From the NCBI GenBank assembly GCA_024734555.1, contig JANPWX010000076.1, positions 946,689-1,010,688 on the forward strand: a DNA stretch of 64,000 bases, given 5' to 3'. Each line of letters begins with the position of its first letter. Position 1 is the first letter of the stretch. A model generated the notes under the pieces. It was not told the origin of the DNA and ran no database searches. It was given only the letters and a program-made list of their open reading frames with translations. Positions 48,013 to 60,300 of the stretch are shown one piece after another. The stretch is from Trochalopteron elliotii. Taxonomy: Eukaryota; Chordata; Aves; Passeriformes; Leiothrichidae. The position numbers and the translations under genes are program-made.

Positions 48013-50625
48013 CTTATGAACTTAAAATTAGTTTACCTTGCTTCCCCTTGCCCAATGAGCACTTGGTAAGTTTTAGAGGTTTAATTTGGTTTGCATTTCT
48101 CTTTGGTGGCTCCTGGGCCCTGTAGATATGGCATCAGTTTGTCCCTTTTGCTGCAGTCCTGCTGGACAACTGTTCTGCTCAGTGGGACAACAGGAGGATT
48201 AAAATAGATTAAAGTTGTGTAAGGTGCTAATAAAAAATACAAGAAAGAAGAAAATTTCACATATAATTCATTAAAGGGTAGTGTGGCAAGGAGGGAAACA
48301 CAGCTGTATTTTTGGATGGAAATCCTAACAGGTCTACCATTCAAGATGAAATCTCACATTACACACTACAGTGTTTGTAATCCAGAAATTCCCCTAATTG
48401 CTTTGCTGAAATCCATGCAAATAATTTTGTAGATTACATTGAAATAGTTTCTCTCCCTACCAAAATGTAATTTTTGCTAATAATGGGCACTTTTAAACCA
48501 AAAATGAGTAATGTACAATTTACTTGACATTTTTATAGCTGAGTTCACAGAGGCAGGATGTCTGCCAAGGAAAAGTGAGATTGTTACCTGCTCTCCTCTG
48601 ATCAATGTCATAGAGTGTTTAGCAACCATGGATGGTAGGTCTTTGCAATGAACTCTTCCTTGTGGATTCAAATCAATTTTGAAGTATTTGCACCAATGTT
48701 TGTTATATTACAGATTTGAAATCATTGCCCAATGTCTTTGGGCAGGCTTTCCTTCTCCCTGTCAGGATTTGCTAACATCAAGCTAATTGCTTTCTTACTG
48801 TTGGAATAGGGAGAATGATGTTTTCTTACGGGTGTTTTCACAGTTTCCTGGAGCAGGGCCTGCTGTGTGGAGTCTGAAAGGACCTGCTGCTCTCCAGCCA
48901 CCACCAAAGCTTTTTACAGAAGTCCCGTGGGAAGGAAACTCAGTCAGTAATCATTTTCCAAACATCCAAATATTTTTAAAGCATGTGTACTAAGCTACTG
49001 GCATCTATTGAAAATATGCTACTTTATAAAATGTATTTCAGGAGACACAACCATTTTTCATGATTTCTGGTAAATATTTAGAAAACTGCCTATGCCACTT
49101 AACTAGGCCACAAAATGTTTCAAATTTAACGAAATGGACATGTAAAAGCCTCAGATACTGGTTACAATAAAGAGATGGACTGTTGAGCTTTACAGCAGCA
49201 TCAGCAAGATGCTTGCACCTTGCAGTATCAACAAGACTCAAAATATAAATAATTAGTTGAATTTGCAGACACTTTGCTGAATTGCAAATTTAATATAATT
49301 TCATTGATTCTCTGCATAGCTAACACACATTTATTTGAGCAGAGAAGAGAGAGAGAAAGCAGAGATGGGAAGCCTGTACCTTAAAGTTAATCAGATTGCT
49401 TTTGACTTAAATTCCTCTAGGAATGCTGAATAGGTTAATAGGCATTGTACCCCAGTAATTACCATAGAAGAAGCATTGCACTATTAAAAATAATCAGTGC
49501 CTGGGATTTATTTCTGAGCATTTGCCCTATGTGTTCATATAAAATGGTCTGAACAACAGTAACTAACATGTAATTATAGGTATTTAAAAGCCTTTATAAT
49601 GAAAGAATAGTTTAAATGTGAAATCAGACTCTACAATTTTTCAAATGGATACACATTTATTCTCATTATAATTTATGATGATTTTATACTTGAAATCTCT
49701 CACTACACTGGAGTTTCTTTCCAATTTTCCAGTTGATTCTAAGCTTGTGAAACCCAAAGACTGAAGTTCTTCATGTAAACTGTGTATGTCTCTGATTATT
49801 ATTATTATTGAAAAATTTTGGATGTAGGGAAATTCTCATCTGTTGAAATTGCAAGTTTTAGGCACACCTTTTATCGAGATGTCTGTTACAAAGGCTTCTC
49901 AGGTTCTGGCTTGATGTTTGCAGCAGAAATGCTGAGGGGTCCTCTGAAGGCTCAGTCATTTGTGTTGGTCTTATGAGGCCACAGGTCATGACTTTTGATT
50001 GTGGTTATCAGTCCCATTAGGCTGTTTAAAGATTTTACTGAGAGAATTTCAATTTCTAGCAATTGTGGGCCAAAAAAACCCCTTTCCAGTCTATACAGTG
50101 AGTATAGGAGCTTGCTCCTTTAATCCCCTTTCTTGGACATCTTAAAATCACTCCATGGACCCCTTATGGGTTTGGAGGCTGCAGAATGGAAGCCCGTAAT
50201 TTCATTTATACATGCAGTATGGAGCATTGATCTCACAGCATTGTGCCTGGGGAGCTGCTGGGAAAGCAGGCACCTCAAGGAATGGTGGTTTACCACTGGA
50301 TATCCACAGCAATTAATCTTATCACTGTGCTTTTCTCCTGTCCTCTCCCAAAGGCCTGCACAGTTGTTCCATGCTTACAGTAGGCAAAACTCTGTGGTGA
50401 AATATATAACATTTCATTTTGTTTTGTTTTCTTTTCTGGCCAGACTCATTATAAAAGTAAGATGGTGCTTATGGGGCACGCAGTAACAAGTATGTAAGAA
50501 CAGGCAATTTTCATAAATAGCTGTGTTTATTTTCATGGCACTGCAGCTGGGCAATTAACACAGCTTGTTTTCTGGGTGACACTGAGGTCACAATTCTAAG
50601 CTAAGGGGCATTATAGCTTACTTGC
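48013..50625. other. Intergenic, nothing recognised
   Basis: AT-rich single-copy sequence. The segment at 49240-49720 has many homeodomain-type TAAT cores and no transposon marks, so it is a candidate regulatory stretch. An (ATT)n microsatellite lies at 49797-49809. Confidence 0.45.
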
Positions 50626-50670
50626 TGATATATATATGTATATATATGTGTATATATTTATTTATTTATT
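50626..50670. repeat. TA-rich microsatellite
   Basis: Alternating TA with TG interruptions (TATATATATGTATATATATG) passes into a TTTA repeat. A second short TATATATATATT lies near 50716-50728. Confidence 0.9.
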
Positions 50671-50819
50671 GAAAAGGATTGCAACTTGAGCCCAAAGGGA
50701 CAGACAATTTTTTTTATATATATATTAATTTGGTCACAATTATGCCTGGAAGTGAGCATAACAGATGTGAAACTTCTTGAATTTCAAAAGACAGCTTCTT
50801 TCACAACCCTCTATGGATC

Positions 50820-51330
50820 ACATTTGAGGTCGTTAAATCATTAGCAGGCAGCAGGGAGACTGTAATTCTGCTTTTCTTCAACCTAATCATTCCACTGTGC
50901 AACCCCCTTTCTCCTCACGTTGCCATTTCTACTCGAGTTGATTACCAACATGATCTTTGAATAAACCTACCGGTTATACAAGAAATGATGAGCGTCTAAA
51001 TAAAGCTGTTAAATCTATGTTTATAAAATTATCTCCCTGGACTTAATTATCACTATTCTGCTGCATGCTCTGATTCTACACTTGCTTATCCCTTGACTTC
51101 ATTGTGTTGTTTGATAATACAGCTTCTCATAATCCACACAAGCCTTGCGATATATTTCATTCACTTGCTGACATTTCACTTTGTTGTTGGTATTCATCCC
51201 TAGGTATCCCAAATGCCTGTCAATTAATCAGTCATAAGTCTGCAGAGTGTTATTAGAGCCAGGGACTATGCACCCAGCTTTCAAATAAGGCAGCATTTAT
51301 CAATTCATGTGACTTTCACTATGAAAAAAG
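50820..51330. other. Candidate conserved non-coding element
   Basis: About 500 bases contain no simple repeats or transposon marks. They have dense transcription-factor-like words, for example CCTGTCAATTAATC, TTAATTATCA and several CTAATCATT/TTATCA cores. There is no open frame and no splice pattern. The call is by appearance only; conservation cannot be judged from one sequence. Confidence 0.3.
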
Positions 51331-54300
51331 AGAAACTGTACTCTGTCATTGCCAGCAGCCTTTAGAATGATTAGACTACAAGGCAAACTCTGGACCAAAT
51401 CCTTCTGGATCTACTGGAGATATCCTAAAACTTCCATGAGTTTTGGCTCCTTCTAGCTTTGTCTGTTGTGATCTGCTGATTTTTCTCTCTCATGATTTAA
51501 AAAAGGCTTGGAATCCTCAGTGGCCTTTAAATGCTCTTTTGAAAATTATTATTTCTCTGAATTTTAAGAACAAGAACTTTCTGAAGCAACAGCAGAGATA
51601 ATATGGGTTAGCTTTTCTTCAGATTATGGAAGAAATTAAAAACTGAAAAACACTTTTGGTAATCCTCCCTGCCACTTTTCCATACACAATTTCGTGCTTT
51701 CCGTCTGTTCAACACACTGTAGGGATTTCATTAATGAATGCTTCCACCAGGAAGCAAACACAGGCTTACCTGTGTCAAAGGCAAAGCCAAGAAAGCATTT
51801 CTCTCTCCTCTAAGAAATATCAGTGTATTCTGATTAAGAGAGCAGCTTCCCAGGCAGCGATTTATATACTGATCCCACTCTCCACTCATCCACTTGATAT
51901 CAAAGCCCCAAGCTCGGGAGAAATTACTGGCTATAACTGAACAAGGGTGTCCATGTGTAGCAAATATGGGGTTTTTAGTCATCTAAACATTAATGTTCTC
52001 TGTCCTTGTTCCTGAGCAGTCTCAGAATTAATGGTGAAATATTTACTTCCCCAGAATACATTCCAACTGTGCTTCGTCCAAAGAGTCTTATTCATGGCTG
52101 TTTGCAACACACATTTCATGAAAGAAATGCTGTGCTGTGTCTGTCTAAATGTGAGGCAGAGCTTAGGGGATACTGAGAGTTACATAGACCCTCGGATTTA
52201 TGAACCCAGGAGAGGCTGTAAAACTTTTGCTGTACCAATAGCTTGCAGTGTCTAAAAAGGTGGAGTGAGAGATGTGTGAATACTCTGATGATGTTTCCTT
52301 ATTTCTCCTTAGCATATGCAAGGCCCACATCCATGCTGCTGACATAACAAGTGGAAGAAATATCTCCAGTTTTTCATTCATTGGTATTTCAGCAAAATTC
52401 CTGGCAGACTCAAGGGCGGCCTGGCCAGTTAGGAGTCAGGGCTGGCTCTGAGCTGCTCAGCAGTAGAAGTTGACATTAGAATTGTCATTCAGGGGAGGAA
52501 CAGCAAGATTTTGGATTCAGGGAAGGCACAAGTGGCATGGGAGGAGAATTTGAGGCTTTTAAAAGCTCCATTCTTGTGCTGCTGCTTAAGGGACAGGAAT
52601 GGGCAGGTTTTAGACCATCCACCTTCACATATACATGAGCACAGGCAGGTAATGAAATGGTCAGCTCAGTCTGCAATCAGGGCTGAGTCTTCTTTCAGTG
52701 AAAGATTAATTTAAATATAGATGTTTCTAAGCCAAATGTGAGTTGCTATCATTTTCCTCCTTGCCTGATAGTTCAGAGCTAAATTTTTTTAGCTCAAAAA
52801 TATAAGAAACTTCCAAATTTATTTTTTAAACTTATTTGTGAAATGTCTTTCTCAGAGGGAATGTTTTTTGAAGGAAATTCCTGTTCTGAAAGAAGAAAAA
52901 GGGGGATTTAATTTACATCTTTCTAATTTGGGATACATATTCTGACTGGTATAGTAGTAATCTCTGAGAAATTTATGATCTCTAGTTTTTTTCCAAATCA
53001 TTTTTCATCCAGGTGTGTGAAAAATAGCCCATGCATGAGACCTTTGAAATCTTTTGCAAGACAAGAAAGTCGTTCCATCCAGACTTATTTGGCCAGTCTA
53101 CACAATGCCTTGAATGTCTTTATATGGTAAAATCTCTCATGAGCCTTCTTCAACCCTTGATTGTAGCAACACAGAACATTTACTGTCGATGGTATTTGAT
53201 GAGTAATGATACTCAATGAATACTTGAGCACTGGCTGCTGTAGGGGTGGAAGATCAGTGCAGTTACTGAGGCAAAGAAATGTCAGTCATGAAGTTGTCAG
53301 AGTGAGAAAAACTAGCTGTATAATTAGCAGAGATGTAATCCAGATCTCTGAAAAATCCTAGAGTGTCAAATTTGTGCCTAAGAACTTTTTATGGGCTTCG
53401 TTCTTCCTTGATCAGGTTTTAGGCAGGCCAGAAGTGCACCCTGAAGGGAAGTGGCACTGAAGTGACTGTCAGCACTGCCAGCAGCTGCTGAAGGCTGTGT
53501 GTGCACCAGAAAGAGTTGAAGGCCACAGCTGGAACCAGACTTGAGAGTCAGGATATGCACCTGCAGACACACATTAGCTGTGTACATACATGCATGCAGC
53601 TTGTGCTGGGGCTGGTTGATCATGGAAGCAGCAGCTATGCTGGCACCATGTGTCTGCTGAGCCCTGCAGCAGAGATACACATAGAGATTCTGCTTTTGTT
53701 ACACTGTCTCCTCAAACAGCCCAACTAATCTGATAAAAGCATATCTGTACCTGCTCTAGGGGTCAGCAGAGCTAAGCTTTGAGATACAATTTGTATTTAC
53801 TTATTTATTTAGCATTCATAACTAACACAGCTGTTCCAGCAAAGCTTTGCAGGACAATCTGAACCTTGATAAAATGACCCCTGCACTGCTAACCTTTGCG
53901 CAGTGTAGTGCCATATTTTAGGCAAGGCTCACTCTGTTTCTATAGGGATGTTCAATGTAATGTAGTACCACAATCTGTCAGTCAATAAAAATGCTATTTC
54001 CTCCCCAGGCTGTATGTGTTCTCACCTGTTACAACAATATTGAAATGATGCCAGTTGCATCATGTTTGTAAACAGTGCCAGATTGGAACTGCATGCTCCA
54101 TTCTGTAGGATCATGTCTGTTATGTGGTGTGGGCATCACTCAATTAACCAGCTCCCTTTGCTTTCCCTGGATTTCTCCTTGACATTTCTTTCTCTTAGGA
54201 AGGCAGATCCTGCAAGCAGCTTTATTTGTGGTTCAGGAAAAAGACACACTTTAATGTCCTCACACCATATTTATCATCATCTTGCCTGCCTTGCAAAGGT

Positions 54301-57300
54301 AGCTGCAGATGCTGCGATGGATAGAGGATGACTTGACAGTTTTGCTGTGGTTTCTGTAAGTGCTGTTCTTCATCTCTGGGCAAAGAGACACAGTGTTATT
54401 TCTTGTGGCTGTGGCACACAACAGAGCTCTGATCTCTTGGCTCTTCACTGTCTGTGCAAATAACTATTGCCTTTTAAAAGAGGTTTTGCCTGATCAGGTA
54501 CTGAAGTTGCCGTGCTGTGGTGTTTGGCGATGGTTCAGAAGAGAACCTGCTTCTCACCCTCCCATCCCTCTGGGGGTGAAAGTACTGCAGCATCAGATGG
54601 GGTCATTTATAGTTTGAATCCCCAAAATAGTGTAGTTGTAAATTAGATATAAATGTCCAGGGAAGGAGACAGTAAGGTTTTCACATTAATAGAGACCTTT
54701 GTCATTTAAACTGAAGGTAAGGACTTTTTTATATTAATGTGATTTTGAACTGTTTCCAGTGTATTATTCATTAAAGGGACATACTGTTAGGAGAGAAGGT
54801 AGTTGTGCTCCCTGAAGGGCACGGTTCAGTGTTGTCATCTTACTTGTTATCCCTCTTCATTTCTTAGTGCACATTTATTCTGTCCCCATCTGCCTCATGC
54901 TCTGTTTAGACAAAGCTTCAACCAAATCAGTCCAGGTAGACAAAATTTTCCTCCTTATTGTCAGTGGCAATGTTTCCTTGGTGCCAGTGGCAAGGAGGAC
55001 TTTCTCAGCCCCTTTTTCCTCCTGTCTCTTTGGGAGCAGAACTCACCATGGGATTGGAGCAGCAGCCAGTGGTGGTGGCTGGCCATGGCTGGAGCCTGCT
55101 CTGGGATGGTGGCACTGCAGAACCTGGGGTGCAGGGGTGAAGGACTGTGCCATGCAGCTCCCCTGCCTGAAGGGTGTGCAGAAGCTGATGGAGCACAGGT
55201 ATGGCTATGATGACTCAGACTGTAGTAATTCATCTAATCCCCCTCTAAATAGTGGCACTAGAAACTGACTTTTTCTCCTGAATCAGATGAATGAATACAG
55301 AATGTGACTGTTCCCTACTGGTTGTGTTGTATTAAGAGCTGCAAAGCCTCCAGAGATTAAATAACACTTCCAGAAATCAATCACACTAGCTACTTACTGG
55401 TGTTTTCTTCTTCCTAATATTCAGTGAAGATATAAAAGCCTAAAACTGGAGTAAAAAAGAGTCAGAATATGAATATTCTGTTTTCAGACATTGGATTCCA
55501 TTACTTTTTTAGAAGAAGGAGAAAATAGTTATAAAATTACAATGAAGCAGCTTTGACAGTAGGAAAATAACTGGAGTGCATTTTGTTTGTTGTTTACTAT
55601 TTTTGGGTGGAAATGAATCTTCTCTTTTCACTGTAAGACTTGGTCATAGATTTTAACAAAAATAGCTTGGGATCAGCTCAAATGCAGCAATGTCTTCTTC
55701 CAGCCAGGAAATATCTTGTGATCAAGAGACATGGCCTTGGAAGAAATTCTGATCTCCCTCAGCTACCAGCTTTAGAAAACTGTTCAAGGTGTTTGATAAT
55801 ATAGGAGGGTCTGAGGAGTAAATTAAATAAGATTATAGATTTGGATTAGAATAGCCCCCAAGATTTATCTAACCTACACCAGAACTGAGCACAGCCCCTT
55901 TCTTCCCAGAAAAGGCTTCACAGTCAGGCCTTTGGTTATCTTTGTGCCTCAGCATTCCAGGCAGATCAGGTCTAATGGAGAACAAAAAAGCCATGCTTGC
56001 TCCCATCACTTTTGAAAGGCTACTCCCTACCTCCTGTTCCCAAATGTTGCCTGATGTGCCTGGTGACTATTAAATAGGAGTTATTTTTACTTCTCACTCG
56101 CTCCACAAAAACGAACAAAGAAACATCCCCCCCCCCAAATAAACAAAACCTGGACTTGTCTAAAAAGCAGCCAAATGTCAGTTTTTTTATGCAGAGAGTA
56201 ACTGCTGTTGGTGAGATGCACTGGTGGTGGGTTTGCCCCCCTGTGCAGAGGCAGGCTGGTGGCTGCGTGCGGGCGCTGGGCGCATCCAGGCGGATCCATC
56301 AGGTTCATCTGTTCCGTGCAGGCAGGAACTCCTGCTCTCGACAGGGGCTTGTTGTGCTGAGACTGTCACTGTGAGTAATGGCTGCTGATGTGATAACTCA
56401 ATGTAACTATAGGATAGCAAATGACTTACTGAGGCTTTTTGTAGAACAACTGTACAGCACAAATTCAGGTTTTTATAAATGGGGACTGGTGTCTGTTGTG
56501 ATAAATCAGATTACTTGTTTTGCCCTGTACTTCCAGCATATTCAATTTGCAACACAGAAAGACAAACTTATTGTGATTACAGACTTGTTTTTGCTGTTGA
56601 AGGTGGCAATGGCGAAATGCACATCTAATGATCTTGCTTTCAAGATTCTCCAAAATTTCTCCCAGCTCCCAGGAGAAGCCAACTGGCCAGCATGCTGCAG
56701 GGCATGAACCCTGCTGTCTTCAGGAGCCACATACTTTCTGTTACAGAAGGACTGCCAGGTCCTTGCAGGTAAGGACTGAGTCTCACCTTGCACGGGTGCA
56801 TCCTTTGCTCTATGTAAAGCAATAGGTTGCACTGCTGATTCTGGGGCCTTCTCCCTGAGTCTCTTTTTTTGGCCTTTGGGACCCAAAAAGCAATGAAGAG
56901 AGACTTAAAGTGAATCCAAGCCCCTAGATCAGACAATTTCAGCAACTCTAGACAAAATATTTTCTCTTCTCACCCACATGAGCTTTCTGCAGTTAGCCTT
57001 AGCCATTTTACTCTAGGTTGGTGTTCCACAGGGATAAAGCACTGATTCTCTTCAGCTGCATCTCTGACGGCTCATGCAGTCAAGTGTTTTAGGTACCCAG
57101 TACAAAGTGTGAAGACTGCATGTAAAGTTCATTGATGTTTCTGGGACTTACTGTTGACTGTCTAATTCCCAGCACTTTGTTTGGCACAGGTAGCATGTGG
57201 TGAATGACAGCACAATAGACTGCAAATCAGCTTCCATATTTTAATCTGCTTTTTTCTGCAAGGAGAGGGAATTTTTTCCCTGGCATTGCTCCACAGCTCT

Positions 57301-60300
57301 GCACAGCCTGAAATTAAATTGCTAGAGCACTGCCCTAAGAGATTTTAATTTATATTTCAGCAGTCCAAAGTAGCAGTTACTAAATCTCCAGTTAAAGTTC
57401 TTGTTAATCACTAAACTTTTTGATATTGGGGAGAAATAGGCATTTAACTGTGAGGATTAAGGTATAATTTGTTTGCTGTGGAAGGGTATGTCCCTCTGTT
57501 AGAGGGGTTTAAAAAGTACCTATCCACAGTTTTTAGTTACTTCCACCTCAGCTGAGGAATGACAGAGGAGAAGCAGACTTGTCTAACCTAATGCTGCTCA
57601 GCCTGGGTGAAGAGGAGCATACAGTTCCTCTGCCCCTCCTGTACCCCAGTGTGTGTGATTTATTAACTTACTGGAGACAAAATAAAAGGAGACAGAAAAG
57701 GTCAGGAAGTGTAGCTTGATGCATAGGTAAAGGAGGCTTGTGCCTAGCAAATCAGGGATATGGAAAGGACCTTGGTTCCAAACTCTGTCCCTGGCAGACC
57801 CTGGAGAGCTGCTGCATTAACCCCTGGGCTATGGGTGGGAGGGGCAGCCCTGGAACCCCTTTCTTTTCCTGCAACTCCCTTACCCTCTGTCCCTGTGCTA
57901 AGGCTACATGAAGCTCTCCAAGCTTGCTCCTGGGCTGGCCAGGTGCTTTCCATCCTTGCCCTATTCCCAGCTACTCCTCTATCCTGTAGGACTGGATTGC
58001 CTGTGTCGCTGAGAGGCAGCTCAGCAGCTCCACACTTGATGGCTTGGACAACCTTAAATGGTGTGTTTTATTCTGAGGTTATTGCAAGAGAAGACACAGC
58101 AGCTGGTGGAAAACTCTGAATGTGTTATGACACGGGTGGCACAAGACATCCCACCCTGCCCTTTGTCTGGGCAGCTGTGAGAAGGGACGCTGCAGTGAGG
58201 AAATGGGTCTGGCAGGCAGAGTGAAAACTAATTTACTGTAATGGGGTGGGAAATCTGTTCCTGGCTTACTGATGCTTAAAAGAAGCCAGACTTCTGGCTT
58301 CTGCAGTTATTTATCTGTGTTGATCTTCTTCCCTTTCACAAGGAAATCTTTCCCTCACTACCCACACCTCCCTGGTGGCAAGAGGGTGATGAGGGAGTTA
58401 TTGTCTCACCTAGTGGTGGCTTTTCCAACTTGTCTCTGTAGTGTCCATGCCAAGGGAGAAGGGGATGTGCACATGGCCCTGACAACACCTGATGAGGGTC
58501 CCCTAGGCTACAGGGCATTGCTGTAGTGTATGGATCTGGTGCACCTTTATTTTGAAATCTCTTCCTTGGACTGTAGCACATCTGTGACTTGTTCTTGTGG
58601 TGCAATGGATGTCTGACCCATTGCAATGCCAAAATCTAGAGACACACACTAAAAACCCCAAAAATAAGAGATGGACATCTGAATACAACATTCTTTTAAT
58701 AAAGTTAGTCTGAAGAATCATACTACACAGGCATTCTGTGGAGTTACTCTTTCCACCTTTGTTTCGTTATTTTTTTTTCCTTTGGTATGAAAAATCTATT
58801 CGGTGCTGGGAAAAACAACCCTTCTAATGAAACAATGCTGAACAATGCTGAACAATACTGACCTGACATCAAAATGACTTTTGATATGAGCAGTTGAAAT
58901 GTTAAAAGTTGTATTTCCAGAAACTGAAAGCACATATTAAGTGGAAGAATATTCACCTGATCATTAGCAGAGTCTCCTCAAGCAGAACAAAGAGGTAAGC
59001 TCCAAACATCCCTCTGATTAGAAGCTAAAAGAATCTGATTTTACCACTGAGCATGATGTGTAAACATGTGAGGATGCCCTTATCTCCTTTTGTATTTTCT
59101 GTGTTGCAATCTCTTGTCCTTCTTAAGATGTTTTCTATATCTTTTCTGGAAAATAAAAGCACCAGTCCCATTCCCCAGACCCCCCCATGTACCACTCGTG
59201 CTGTGAATCCCACAGGGTGTTTCTCTGTGTCTTGGAAAAAATCAGCTGGGATGACAGATACAAGTACAGTATGCTTACTTTAAACCTAAAACCCAAAGTC
59301 CCCAAACCTAAGCTGCTCCTTGACCAGGACCACTGTTCCTTGAGGGCCACCTTCCAGAGCAGCTACAGATGCCATAAGTACTATATGACATTACACAGAA
59401 AGGAGCCAGGTACCAAGTGCAGATTACTGTAAAAAAGTAACTTGGTTGCTCAAAAAAAAGAAAATCATAGCAAATGAGGGTATGAGGCAGTCAGTGACCT
59501 CTGATACTGTGTATCTGACTCCCTTAATGCTTGACAAATGATTTAAGCTCAGTAGCTGGCTTTGGAGGAATGGGGCATGTACTCAGCCCAAGCATAAGCA
59601 TTTTTTCCAGAATAACACAGAAGTTAATGTGCTACAATAAAAGCATCCGTTTTATTTAATGACCCATTTCATCCTGTGATTCCTGTCTTTAGCTATGAAA
59701 TGCCAGCAGTTTTCAAGTAGGCTGGGAGTGTCCCAGCACTGATGTGCCTGTTATCTTATTTATGAGAGAAGGAAAGAAGCGAATGAGAGCTGTAAATTAT
59801 TTCTGTCAGTTCTGGAGTTGTCCTCTTCTGATGGCCTGGCATGGTGGCCCCTGGGGGAACTTCTTCTCATGCCAAGCAGAAATCTCCTTGCCTGTTTTCC
59901 TGCTCTCTACTGTTCAAAAATGTTGCGTGTTTACAGGTAAAAATGTTTTGCAAGGGCTCTGGTGTTGGACTGCAGAATCTGCAAGGCAGTACTGGAGCTT
60001 CCCTTGTGCAATACAGATGGGGGTGGGTCATTCAGAGATGCTGCTCTAACATTTGCCACCCCTCTTTGCTTCATCCTCTGCCATGGTGAGTAAAAACGGA
60101 CGAGTTCTGCTCTTACTGTCCAGAAACTAATCTGGTTAATAATAAACAGTGATTATAAATTATGATACTTTATGGAATATACTGGAGTGGATGAGGTCAG
60201 TTGCCTACAATCACACATTCTCCTAATTTCCCTAGAAAACTTATACTAAAAGAATGAGGTACAGTAAAATACAATTATTCAGGAAGTGTTGCTAACTGGA

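Noticed and set aside
54803..55268. Overlapping open frames of 135 and 133 residues
   Set aside because: Gly/Trp/Ser-rich products of GC-rich sequence with no conserved motif; the two frames overlap each other and a minus-strand frame.
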